From contig JAIQFS010000002.1 of NCBI GenBank assembly GCA_020073145.1, positions 165,525-229,524 of the forward strand: a stretch of 64,000 nt of DNA, in the 5' to 3' direction. A program made the translations under genes and the position numbers. This DNA comes from Terriglobia bacterium. Its GTDB lineage: Bacteria > Acidobacteriota > Terriglobia > Bryobacterales > Bryobacteraceae. The notes beneath the pieces are model-generated. The model was not told the DNA's origin and did no database searches. It worked only from the letters and a program-made list of their open reading frames with translations. Positions within the stretch are counted from its first letter, which is position 1; every line of letters starts with the position of its first letter. Below are positions 9,506 to 17,097 of the stretch, piece after piece.

Positions 9506-10069
9506 ATGACAGAGCCTGAGAACGTCGACGGCTTGGTAGTGGCGCGCGCGATCGCAGGTGACCGGGAAGTCCTGGACGGTATCCTGACTGCTCTGCAGCG
9601 TCCGCTCTACCGGTACATTTCGAGGCTGCTCCCCCATCGCGAGACGGTAGAAGACGCCCTCCAAGAGGTGCTCTTTCGCATCTGCAAGAAGATTGTCTGG
9701 CTGCGGGATCCCGAACTTCTCCGTCCCTGGGCATTTCGCATTGCCAGCCGGGAATGTTTCCGGCAGTTGCGCTCGGAAAAACGCCGCGGCGAGGAAGTGC
9801 TGGACCTGGACACCCTGGAAACGGGCGCCGGCGAGAGCATCCCGCAGGAATGGGAGCCCCGTCTCCTGGATTGGGTGGATGACCTGCCGCCCGCGAGCCG
9901 CGCCGTCATCGTGCTGCACTACCTGGAGGAGATGAGCCTCCAGGAGGTCGCCGCCGTACTCGAGATTTTGCCGGGAACTGTGAAGTCCCGGTTGGCCTAT
10001 GGTCTGGCGGGGTTGCGCAGGCATACGGCCGGTCCGCAAAGGAATGCCGAAGGAGGAACTCACACATGA
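9506..10069 (+). CDS. ECF-type RNA polymerase sigma factor
   Basis: The ORF is open from 9323, but ATG 9506 gives the expected length of 187 residues and a normal N terminus. Region 2 is visible as LLPHRETVEDALQEVLFRI and WAFRIASRECFRQL, and region 4 as LPPASRAVIVLHYLEEMSL followed by EVAAVLEILPGTVKSRLAYG. It would direct transcription of a stress or surface regulon. Its stop overlaps the start of a small membrane protein by 4 bases; that partner is the likely anti-sigma or signalling component. Confidence 0.9.
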   Translation: MTEPENVDGLVVARAIAGDREVLDGILTALQRPLYRYISRLLPHRETVEDALQEVLFRICKKIVWLRDPELLRPWAFRIASRECFRQLRSEKRRGEEVLDLDTLETGAGESIPQEWEPRLLDWVDDLPPASRAVIVLHYLEEMSLQEVAAVLEILPGTVKSRLAYGLAGLRRHTAGPQRNAEGGTHT

Positions 10070-10407
10070 CCGAATTGCCATCGGAGACCGCTCGTCAGAA
10101 AGCGTTGGACCGGGTTGACCGTTCGGAACGGGGCCGCTACAAATTTGTGATCGCGCTCTCCGCAGTGGAGCTGATCTTTATTTGGGGGTTTGCGCAATTG
10201 GCGGATTTTACCAATCGCGTGCACGTCCTCATGTTCTGGTCGCTTCTTTCCATCGATGGGCTGATTGTGGTTGGAGTCGGGCTGCTATGGGCCCATGTCA
10301 GCCAGAGTACGAGGCTCGTGCTGAAGGCCATCGATCTGTCCACCAGAAGGGTCCCCGTAGAAACGGCGCGTGCGCCCGGACCGCTCGGACTCGACCCAGA
10401 CCGGTGA
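10066..10407 (+). CDS. Small membrane protein coupled to ECF sigma factor
   Basis: 113 residues with two predicted membrane helices, about 27-47 (FVIALSAVELIFIWGFAQL) and 55-77 (VLMFWSLLSIDGLIVVGVGLL). They are framed by charged segments: ETARQKALDRVDRSERGR before and LVLKAIDLSTRR after. It overlaps the sigma gene by 4 bases (ATGA). The position suggests control of the sigma factor, but no zinc-finger anti-sigma motif (HxxxCxxC) is present, so the mechanism is unclear. Confidence 0.7.
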   Translation: MTELPSETARQKALDRVDRSERGRYKFVIALSAVELIFIWGFAQLADFTNRVHVLMFWSLLSIDGLIVVGVGLLWAHVSQSTRLVLKAIDLSTRRVPVETARAPGPLGLDPDR

Positions 10408-10429
10408 CGGGCGGCGCTCAAGCGCAGAC

Positions 10430-10613
10430 GCTACGGCGCGTGCGCACCACCCGAAGCCCGCGCGGCGTGGAGGAGAGTCTCGCCGCGCGGGCCGAGGCAG
10501 CGCGCACCCCTAGCTACTGGAGTGCCGCCAATATTGCAGGCTGCCCGCGCTTACGCGACGGTAGGTGAGACTTCCGGACGGCTCAACACCGGGTTCGGCG
10601 CAAACCGCGAACC
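10430..10613 (+). pseudogene. Decayed 3' fragment of methylmalonyl-CoA mutase
   Basis: Reading one frame gives RVRTTRSPRGVEESLAARAEAART, matching the mutA stretch [25 protein letters not shown] at 5926-6009. After a frame change near 10508-10522 the next frame reads MPPILQAARAYATVGETSGR and then LNTGFGANRE, matching [20 protein letters not shown] and [10 protein letters not shown]. The fragment is nearly collinear with mutA codons 436-498 but has one frameshift and no 5' portion. Its last part lies antisense beneath the truncated transposase gene at 10551. Confidence 0.8.
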
Positions 10614-11048
10614 GAAGACCGGCTGTTCTTCCACCCTGCGACGAACGCGCATGCGCTCCCGCAACCCCAGCCGGTGCATGATGCGGCCGACGTGGTCGGG
10701 ATCGTAGCGGACGCCGAAGCGCGCGAAGATCGCTTCCGCGAACCGCGCCGTGGTCCAGGTGTCCGAAGTGAAGCCGGCAACCCGCGGCCCGGCCTGGTAA
10801 ATCTCGGCCACGCCTTGGAGCTGATCCGGTTTCAGACGGCTGGGACGTCCGGGCGCGCGCCTCTTGCGCAGGCCCTCGATGCCCGTGCCGGTTAATGCCC
10901 GGCACCAGCGGGAAGCCGTGGTGCGGCTCACGCCGAATTTCCGGGCAACTTGAGATTGGGAGAGTCCCCTTTGCAGGTCCTGAGCAGCTTCCAGGCGCCT
11001 GCTCTCCATTTCATCGCGAGTCAGAATGCCTTGTGTGACGGTATCCAT
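10551..11048 (-). mobile_element. Truncated IS630-type transposase, N-terminal HTH part
   Basis: 165 residues from ATG 11048. Residues about 15-60 are a helix-turn-helix (RLEAAQDLQRGLSQSQVARK, FGVSRTTASRWCRAL). Residues about 75-140 are the winged-helix region of IS630-family transposases (GFTSDTWTTARFAEAIFARF, GVRYDPDHVGRIMHRLGL). The DDE catalytic domain that should follow is missing. The last 22 or so codons read antisense through the mutase remnant (10551-10613) and are not family sequence. This is an element remnant fused to foreign sequence and cannot transpose. Confidence 0.75.
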
Positions 11049-11092
11049 ACCCCTCGCGCGGATGTTCGATTGGCCAGAGCAACATCAGGATA

Positions 11093-11126
11093 GCAGAAAA
11101 CAATCGTGGTGCAAATTGTTTTCTGC
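11093..11126. repeat. 12-bp perfect inverted repeat
   Basis: GCAGAAAACAAT (11093-11104) pairs exactly with ATTGTTTTCTGC (11115-11126) across a 10-base spacer. It sits upstream of the IS630-type remnant on the minus strand and about 60 bases upstream of the ABC ATPase gene on the plus strand. It could be a remnant of an element end, an operator, or a hairpin. Confidence 0.55.
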
Positions 11127-11140
11127 AGTTTTCCTCAAGT

Positions 11141-11159
11141 TTGTAGAGGACTTCTACAA
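11141..11159 (+). promoter_or_regulatory. Candidate operator overlapping a -10 box upstream of the ABC ATPase
   Basis: TTGTAGA (11141-11147) and TCTACAA (11153-11159) form a 7-bp dyad around a 5-base centre. TACAAT at 11155-11160 could be the -10 hexamer for the ATPase gene, whose ATG is 27 bases downstream. A repressor bound here would block that promoter. No convincing -35 is visible. Confidence 0.4.
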
Positions 11160-11186
11160 TAGTTGGGGGATGGTCCGAACTTCAGC

Positions 11187-11864
11187 ATGACACCGCGACT
11201 CGAACTCCGCAGAGTCTCGAAGACCTATCGCAACGGAGGCCAGCCGGTGGAGGTGTTGCACGAGATCTCGCTGGCGCTCGAGCCCGGCACGGTGACCGCG
11301 CTGGTCGGCCGCAGCGGCTGCGGCAAGACCACGCTGCTGAACCTCGCGGGAGCGATGGATTTCCCAACAGCCGGAGAAGTACTGATCGATGGCCGCGCCA
11401 CATCGGCGCTCTCCGAATCCGAGCTGACGGCGTTGCGCCGCCGCCGCGTGGGATTCGTCTTCCAGTTCTTTCAACTGTTGCCGACGCTCACGGTGCTGGA
11501 AAACGTGGAGCTGCCCTTGCTGCTGGCGGGGAGCGGCGCCCGCGCGACGGAAGCCGCGCGCGACCGTCTCCGCTGGGTGGGCCTGGAAGAGAAAGCCGCG
11601 TCGATGCCGTATCAGCTCTCGGGCGGGCAACTGCAGCGCGTCGCCATCGCGCGCGCGCTGGTGCATGGCCCCGACGTTCTGCTGGCCGACGAGCCGACCG
11701 GCAATCTCGACACCGCCAGCGGCGACCAGGTGCTCGGGCTGCTGCGCGAGAGCGCGACGCGCTTCGGGGCCACGGTATTGATGGCGACACACAGCGCCGA
11801 AGCCGCCGCCATCGCCGGGGCACGCGTGCATCTGCGGGACGGCCGCGTGGAATCGGTGGACTAG
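11187..11864 (+). CDS. ABC transporter ATP-binding protein, LolD/MacB type
   Basis: 225 residues from ATG 11187. All ATPase motifs are present: Walker [13 protein letters not shown]-loop [20 protein letters not shown], signature [15 protein letters not shown], Walker [14 protein letters not shown]-loop MATHS. The [19 protein letters not shown] pattern is typical of LolD/MacB/FtsE-like ATPases that pair with FtsX-fold permeases. The nearest such permease is at 17098, 5 kb away and separated by four genes. The ATPase may still energise it. The upstream dyad at 11141 suggests regulated expression. Confidence 0.9.
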   Translation: MTPRLELRRVSKTYRNGGQPVEVLHEISLALEPGTVTALVGRSGCGKTTLLNLAGAMDFPTAGEVLIDGRATSALSESELTALRRRRVGFVFQFFQLLPTLTVLENVELPLLLAGSGARATEAARDRLRWVGLEEKAASMPYQLSGGQLQRVAIARALVHGPDVLLADEPTGNLDTASGDQVLGLLRESATRFGATVLMATHSAEAAAIAGARVHLRDGRVESVD

Positions 11865-11995
11865 GAGGCGGGCTGTGCGCCCGCAGCCGGGATTCGATCG
11901 CGCGGAGGGCCCCCCGATTGACTTTGGCGTCATTCGTCTGTAGCATCACCACGAATAGCAGGTTCTGGGAAGTCCGACGAGTTTGGGGGGGGACC

Positions 11996-13033
11996 ATGCG
12001 CCATTACTGTTCCGCCGCCGCGGTGGCGGCTATCTGCGTGCCGGTATTGCTGATGTCCGTGCCGGCTGCCGCGCAACCGGCCAAACCGGCTGCGAAGACG
12101 GCTCCGGACAAGAGCAAGGCGTGGACGCCTCCGCGCACCCCGGACGGCCAGCCCAATCTGGAAGGATATTGGACCAACAACACGCGGACTCCCCTGGAGC
12201 GGCCGAAGGGGCTGGGCGCGAAAGAATTCTATACCGAAGCGGAAATCACGGATCTGATTGCCCGCGAAAAGAGCCGCGTCGCCGTGAGTGAAGAAGAAGG
12301 CCGCCAGACCGAGCCGGGAACCGACGCCGACGTCCATTACGATTTTGCGCAGTTCGGATTGGATCCCGGCCAGACGAAGCTTTCCTGGAACCGGCGGACG
12401 TCGCTGATCATCGGGGCCCAGGGGACGCTTCCCCCGATGCTGCCGGAGGCGCGTCAGAGGAACGCCGCGCTCGCCGCCAAGAATCGCGGCCACGAGTCCG
12501 ATGGCCCCGAGAACCGCCCTCTCAGCGCGCGCTGCATCCAGCTCGGCCAGGAGTCCGTGCCCCTGCTGCCCGGCGGCTACAACAACAATCTGGAGATCGT
12601 GCAGGGGCGCGGAACCGTGGCCATCCTGCATGAGATGAATCACTCCGCGCGCGTCATCCCCACCGATGGGAGTGCCCATCCGCCGGACAGCCTCCGCCAA
12701 TGGCGCGGCGACCCGCGCGCCCACTGGGAGGGCAACACGCTGGTGATCGACTCCACCAATTTCGATCCGCGCAACCCCTTCCGCGGCTCCGGCGACAAGC
12801 TGCATGTGGTGGAACGCCTGACGCCGGTGGATCCGGACACCATCTTGTACCGCTTCACCGTGGAAGATCCTACAACGTGGGACCAACCCTGGACGGGCGA
12901 ACTGGCCATGACCCGGGTGGAGGGCCCGATCTACGAATTCGCGTGCCATGAGGGCAATTACGCGCTGGCAAACACGCTACGGGGCGCGCGCGTGGCGGAG
13001 CAGGAAGCCGCCGCCAAGAGCACGGGGAAGTGA
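11996..13033 (+). CDS. Secreted protein of unknown function, common acidobacterial type
   Basis: 345 residues from ATG 11996, preceded by a G-rich ribosome-binding site. The N terminus is a signal peptide (AAVAAICVPVLLMSVPAAA) followed by an Ala/Lys/Pro linker. The mature part has TPPRTPDGQPNLEGYWTNN, a block seen in many secreted acidobacterial proteins, then ENRPLSARCIQLGQESVPLL, GYNNNLEIVQGRGTVAIL and HWEGNTLVIDSTNFD. I know no biochemical function. It is followed 11 bases later by a DUF6152 gene, a frequent partner of this type, so the two probably work together in the periplasm. Confidence 0.75.
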   Translation: MRHYCSAAAVAAICVPVLLMSVPAAAQPAKPAAKTAPDKSKAWTPPRTPDGQPNLEGYWTNNTRTPLERPKGLGAKEFYTEAEITDLIAREKSRVAVSEEEGRQTEPGTDADVHYDFAQFGLDPGQTKLSWNRRTSLIIGAQGTLPPMLPEARQRNAALAAKNRGHESDGPENRPLSARCIQLGQESVPLLPGGYNNNLEIVQGRGTVAILHEMNHSARVIPTDGSAHPPDSLRQWRGDPRAHWEGNTLVIDSTNFDPRNPFRGSGDKLHVVERLTPVDPDTILYRFTVEDPTTWDQPWTGELAMTRVEGPIYEFACHEGNYALANTLRGARVAEQEAAAKSTGK

Positions 13034-13044
13034 GAGGGATACCG

Positions 13045-13470
13045 ATGAGAACACGACTGTTGGTTCTGATGACCGGCGTGGGCCTGCTGATGCCGGCCGT
13101 GCCGGTGTGGGCGCACCACGCCTTCGCGGCGGAATTCGATGCGAGCCGGCCCGTGAAGCTGCGCGGGACGGTCACCAAATGGGAATTGGTCAATCCCCAT
13201 TCCTGGATTCACATGGACGTGAAGGGCGATGACGGGACGGTGACCTCCTGGATGGTCGAGGTCGGCAGCCCGAACTCCCTGTTCCGGCTCGGCTTCACCA
13301 AGAACTCGTTGCCGGCGGGAACCGAGATCCTGGTGGACGGGTATCAAGCCAAGGACCGTGGAAACCTGGCGGTCGGCAAGAACCTCACCTTTCCGGACGG
13401 AAAGCGGCTGTTCCTGGGCGGCTCGGCCAGCGAGTTGAAAGACGGCTCGGCGGGAGCCGAGAAGAAGTAG
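13045..13470 (+). CDS. DUF6152-family exported protein
   Basis: 141 residues starting at ATG 13045 with GAGAGGG upstream. The signal peptide is MRTRLLVLMTGVGLLMPAVP, ending near VWA. The mature protein starts HHAFAAEFDASRPVKLRGTV and then TKWELVNPHSWIHMDVK, the DUF6152 pattern. The histidine pair at the mature N terminus is conserved in the family and might bind a metal. The function is unknown. It forms a likely two-gene operon with the upstream secreted protein. Confidence 0.82.
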   Translation: MRTRLLVLMTGVGLLMPAVPVWAHHAFAAEFDASRPVKLRGTVTKWELVNPHSWIHMDVKGDDGTVTSWMVEVGSPNSLFRLGFTKNSLPAGTEILVDGYQAKDRGNLAVGKNLTFPDGKRLFLGGSASELKDGSAGAEKK

Positions 13471-13482
13471 CCGCGGTTCCTG

Positions 13483-13501
13483 AGGCGGCATCGGGCCGCC
13501 T
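13483..13501 (+). terminator. Weak hairpin after the DUF6152 gene
   Basis: AGGCGGC (13483-13489) pairs with GCCGCCT (13495-13501) around a 5-base loop, 13 bases after the stop codon. No T tract follows, so factor-independent termination is doubtful. It may stabilise the 3' end. Confidence 0.25.
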
Positions 13502-13606
13502 GCGTTGTGCCCAGGGCGCAACGCGGTACTGCCGCGCCCTCCGTGCGTCCACGGCGATTCGAGCGAGGGGACAGCTTCCGCCGCCCTCTGCGTATAATAA
13601 CGATCG

Positions 13607-14335
13607 GTGTTCCCCTACGATTCCTCGCTTCGCGCCGCGGTCCAGGCGCCGCCGCGGTCCATCGACGAGGTCCTGGCGGCCATGCAATCCATGGAGACGC
13701 TCCTGGTCGATGGCGACGGCCTCCAGTGGTTCCACCAGCTCTATCGGCAGGTGACCGAGGCCGTGAAAGCCCGGCTGGCGTCCGGTGGTTTTTCGGATTC
13801 GGCCTGGCTCGAGGAACTCGACGTGCAATTCGCGGCGCTCTATTTCGACGCCCTTGGGAAATGGCTCTCCGGCCAGCCGGCTCCCGGCTGCTGGCGCGCG
13901 CTGCTGGAACGGCGCGATCAGGCGCTCATCGCGCGCATTCAATTCGCGCTCGCCGGAGTCAATGCGCACATCAATCACGATCTGCCGCTGGCGATCGTCG
14001 CCACGTGTCAGGCCACCGGCTCCGCGCCGCTCCGGGATTCGCCTCATTACGCCGACTACACCGCCGTCAACCCGACGCTCGACGCCTTGATCGAAACCGC
14101 CAAGCGCGAGCTGCGGGTTCGGCAGCTGGGGGACGCCCTGCCGCCGGTGTCTCATCTGGAAGACACGCTCGCGGCCTGGAATGTGGCAGCCGCGCGCGAA
14201 GCCGCCTGGACCAACGCCGGGATTCTCTGGGGTCTTCGCGGAGCGCCGCTGGTTTCCACGGGCTTTCTGGATGCGCTCGACGGATCCACCACGGTCATCG
14301 GCAAGGCGCTGTTGGTTCCCGTGCCGCTGTCGTAG
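13607..14335 (+). CDS. DUF5995-family protein
   Basis: 242 residues from GTG 13607. Diagnostic segments are SIDEVLAAMQSMETLL, LDVQFAALYFDALGKWL and especially FALAGVNAHINHDLPLAIV, the His/Asp-rich core of DUF5995. The family has no assigned activity. The clustered His and Asp residues suggest a metal site. TATAAT at 13593-13598 lies only 8 bases before the GTG, so either the transcript is leaderless or translation begins at a later Met (for example residue 27). Confidence 0.75.
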   Translation: MFPYDSSLRAAVQAPPRSIDEVLAAMQSMETLLVDGDGLQWFHQLYRQVTEAVKARLASGGFSDSAWLEELDVQFAALYFDALGKWLSGQPAPGCWRALLERRDQALIARIQFALAGVNAHINHDLPLAIVATCQATGSAPLRDSPHYADYTAVNPTLDALIETAKRELRVRQLGDALPPVSHLEDTLAAWNVAAAREAAWTNAGILWGLRGAPLVSTGFLDALDGSTTVIGKALLVPVPLS

Positions 14336-14374
14336 GTCCATCTCCGACAAGCTGGTGACTGCGCCGGCCGACTC

Positions 14375-16810
14375 TCAGTTCCAGGAGCCCGGCGCGATTT
14401 GCTGGATGTACCAGAGCGAAGTGTCGTAGTAGCCCTCGATAAACACAGCCAGCGTGCCAATGTTAATTCCCCCGGCAGTGGGGCCGTTCGCCAAGACTCC
14501 ACCGAGAGACGACCACTGGCCCCAACTTCCTCCCGCAGAGACTTGGGGGATGTGCCAAAGCGCGGAATCTCCGCCGCGCACGAAGGCCTCCATTCGCCCG
14601 TCGGTATTGAGAGCAACCGATGGATCGCTCGAGATGACCCCGTTGAGAGAAACCCAGCTCGACCAGGGTCCGCCGGGCGCCGTTTCCGGAAGATCCCACA
14701 GGGCGTTGTCGGTTCCGCGTGCGAGCACTTCGAGGCGCCCGTCATTGTTGCGGCCCGCAGCCAGATTCCCCGTCATGCCGCCGCCCAAGCTCTGCCAGCC
14801 GGACCAGCTTCCACCAGGCGTGGTTTGGAAATTGTGCCACACCGCTTGATCACCGCCGACAACGAAAACCTCGAGACAGCCCGCGAGGGTCCCTGTCGGC
14901 GCGTTGGTGACCACGGTGGGATCGCTGATGATCTGGCCGCCGAGAGAACTCCAGTCGCCCCAACCGCCGCCGGCCGATGTTTGCGCGATATGCCAGAGGG
15001 CGTGATCACTACCAACCCCGAACACCTCGAGCCGCCCGTCCTTGTTGGTGCCGACTGACACATCCCCAAGCAGGGAACCGCCCAGGCTGGACCAGGAGGA
15101 CCAGGTGCCGGGTCCTGTGGTCTTAATGTGCCAGAGCGCGCCGTCATTGAATACGGCGAACACCTCGGCGGGTACAAAGCCGTCTCCGGTATTGGGATCG
15201 GCCATCGCAGGATCGCTGGCCAACGTGCCCCCGAGGTTTTCCCACGCTGACCAACTGCCGCCTTGGGAGGTTTGCGAAATATGCCACAAGCTGTTGTCCG
15301 AACCTCGAGCGAACACCTCGGCTAGATCGTTTCCGTCGAAAAAGCGCGTGATCTTGCCGGTGATGCTTCCATCCAGATCGTTCCAGGTCGAGGATGATGC
15401 GAATGTCGTTCCACAGGTGGTCGCGGCGCCCGCCATGTTCGTCACCTGAAAATCCACCTGGGAAGTCTGCGCTGTATCGGACTGCGTAGCGGTGACATGG
15501 ATCGGTACGGTCGCCCCCTGCACGAAGTTCGGGATATTCACCGTGGCATTGGTCGAATCCACGAGCGTGATGCTCTTCAGGCCCGAGTTCGTATCCTGCA
15601 TGGTGAAGTTGGCCTGCGCGGGCGGGCCTTTGCTGATGCTGGAAAGCGAGCACGCGGGAGGCGGCGCCGTTCCCGTGACGGACACGGCGATTATCCCTGG
15701 CGAACCCGGCGCGCTATCCCAAAACGTAAACGTGCCGCTTTGGGCTCCTGTCGCCCGGGGAGTCGCCGTCACCGATAGGGTACAGTTCGCGCCCGGATCC
15801 AGACTGGCGGTGTGCGTAGTCGGGTCCAGGCAACCCGAAATCGCGAATCCGTTGCCCGCCGCGTCGATTTGGGCGATATCGAGGCGTGCGTTGCCGGAAT
15901 TGGTGACCACTACGGTCTGTGGCGCGCTGGTTTGACCCACGGGCGTGGGGGCGAACGTGAGATTGGTGGTGGAGAGAATGATCTGCGGTTCGCCCGGCAG
16001 CGGGGTCATGATGTGCCAGCCGCCAACGACGACTCCGCTGTCGTTGATCCCCTGCACGATCGCATTGCCTCCCAGGCAGAGCATTCGAGACTTGACACCG
16101 GACGTTGGGTCCCAAGAGTACCCGTCGCCGCCGAATCCGTATCCCACCACCGTGGCCGCGTTGTTCAGACCGCGCGCGAAGGGTATGGTCGTGTCCGCGT
16201 CGTTTCCGCTGGCATCGGCAAGATGCGTGGTGCCGCGGATCTCGAGTATCTGCCCGGAGTTGTTGAGTGAACCGAGGTAGAATTGCAACCCGTCGGTTTG
16301 GCCGGGCACCAGAGTCACGCTGCCGTCCGGGTTGATGATCGCAAAGGAATAATTACCCGGAGAGCCCACTTGGAGTGACGCAGAAAGCGCGCCGCTGTCA
16401 TTCATGCCATAAATCCCCAGGAGAGTGTACGGAGCCGGAACGGTCACCGTCTTGAAATTCCCCGCGGCATCCTCGGTGAACCAGACTGGTGTCTGGCCGT
16501 TGACGGATCGATTCGCCACTCCGGTTGCGACGCCATTGACGTTGATTGTGAACAACTCTGTGGTGGTTGCCCCCGGATAATCGACGGTCGTGAAGTTGCC
16601 CGACTGATCGGCCCGGAAGCCATGAGAAAACGTCCCAGTCGAAGTGTTGATTTGGTAAGTTCCGACCAAGGCTCCGGAGTTAGTGATCCCGGAAAGGTTG
16701 GTGGCGTTAGATCCGGGTATCCAGAAGAACGCACAGTTGTAACTCGTGGCACTGAGAACCGTGGCAAATGATACGCCACAAACAAGGCAGTGCGAGAGTG
16801 ATTTAGACAT
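14375..16810 (-). CDS. Secreted protein: HAF repeats, ASPM/SPD-2-like Ig domain, seven-bladed PLL-like propeller
   Basis: 811 residues from ATG 16810 with a signal peptide (LSHCLVCGVSFATVLSATS). Residues about 20-270 hold HAF-type repeats (ITNSGALVGTYQ, NGVATGVA, INDSGVVVGGWH). Residues about 280-390 are an ASPM/SPD-2/Hydin-type Ig domain (TNLTFAPTPVGQTSAPQTVV, VTNSGNARLDI). After a short second Ig-like segment, the last 330 residues contain seven units of the form EVFxxGxDxxLWHxxQT followed by GxWSxWxSLGG, each 46-52 residues long. This is the PLL lectin/DUF346 propeller. Such propellers bind sugars. A surface adhesin or glycan-binding role is an inference. It stands alone on this strand. 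Confidence 0.85.
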   Translation of the reverse strand: MSKSLSHCLVCGVSFATVLSATSYNCAFFWIPGSNATNLSGITNSGALVGTYQINTSTGTFSHGFRADQSGNFTTVDYPGATTTELFTINVNGVATGVANRSVNGQTPVWFTEDAAGNFKTVTVPAPYTLLGIYGMNDSGALSASLQVGSPGNYSFAIINPDGSVTLVPGQTDGLQFYLGSLNNSGQILEIRGTTHLADASGNDADTTIPFARGLNNAATVVGYGFGGDGYSWDPTSGVKSRMLCLGGNAIVQGINDSGVVVGGWHIMTPLPGEPQIILSTTNLTFAPTPVGQTSAPQTVVVTNSGNARLDIAQIDAAGNGFAISGCLDPTTHTASLDPGANCTLSVTATPRATGAQSGTFTFWDSAPGSPGIIAVSVTGTAPPPACSLSSISKGPPAQANFTMQDTNSGLKSITLVDSTNATVNIPNFVQGATVPIHVTATQSDTAQTSQVDFQVTNMAGAATTCGTTFASSSTWNDLDGSITGKITRFFDGNDLAEVFARGSDNSLWHISQTSQGGSWSAWENLGGTLASDPAMADPNTGDGFVPAEVFAVFNDGALWHIKTTGPGTWSSWSSLGGSLLGDVSVGTNKDGRLEVFGVGSDHALWHIAQTSAGGGWGDWSSLGGQIISDPTVVTNAPTGTLAGCLEVFVVGGDQAVWHNFQTTPGGSWSGWQSLGGGMTGNLAAGRNNDGRLEVLARGTDNALWDLPETAPGGPWSSWVSLNGVISSDPSVALNTDGRMEAFVRGGDSALWHIPQVSAGGSWGQWSSLGGVLANGPTAGGINIGTLAVFIEGYYDTSLWYIQQIAPGSWN

Positions 16811-16974
16811 ACTGTGGAGATCGTAGGGTGGTTGTCCGGATTGGTCAAGAGCCGGGTACACGGCCAGCGTGTCCGATGTCACTCGACGGCAAGATGGTCT
16901 GTCCCTCTCCGCACAACTGGCGGAACGGTCTCAAGAAAAACGGCGCAGACATCACCAGCCATGCGGCGTTTCTC

Positions 16975-17003
16975 CTGACCTTAGTTAGGGCGGGACCTAT
17001 AAT
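16975..17003 (+). promoter_or_regulatory. Candidate sigma-70-type promoter of the FtsX permease operon
   Basis: CTGACC (16975-16980), a 17-base spacer and a perfect TATAAT (16998-17003). Predicted transcription start is near 17010, giving an 88-base leader before ATG 17098. It lies between divergent genes at 16810 (minus) and 17098 (plus). Confidence 0.5.
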
Positions 17004-17097
17004 AGCCATGTGACACCATCCCTCTTGTGTGCTCCTTGGATGCGATGCGTCGTGCGGCGGCGGCCGCCGGGAAGACGCTAAAGACTTCCGTGCCGCG

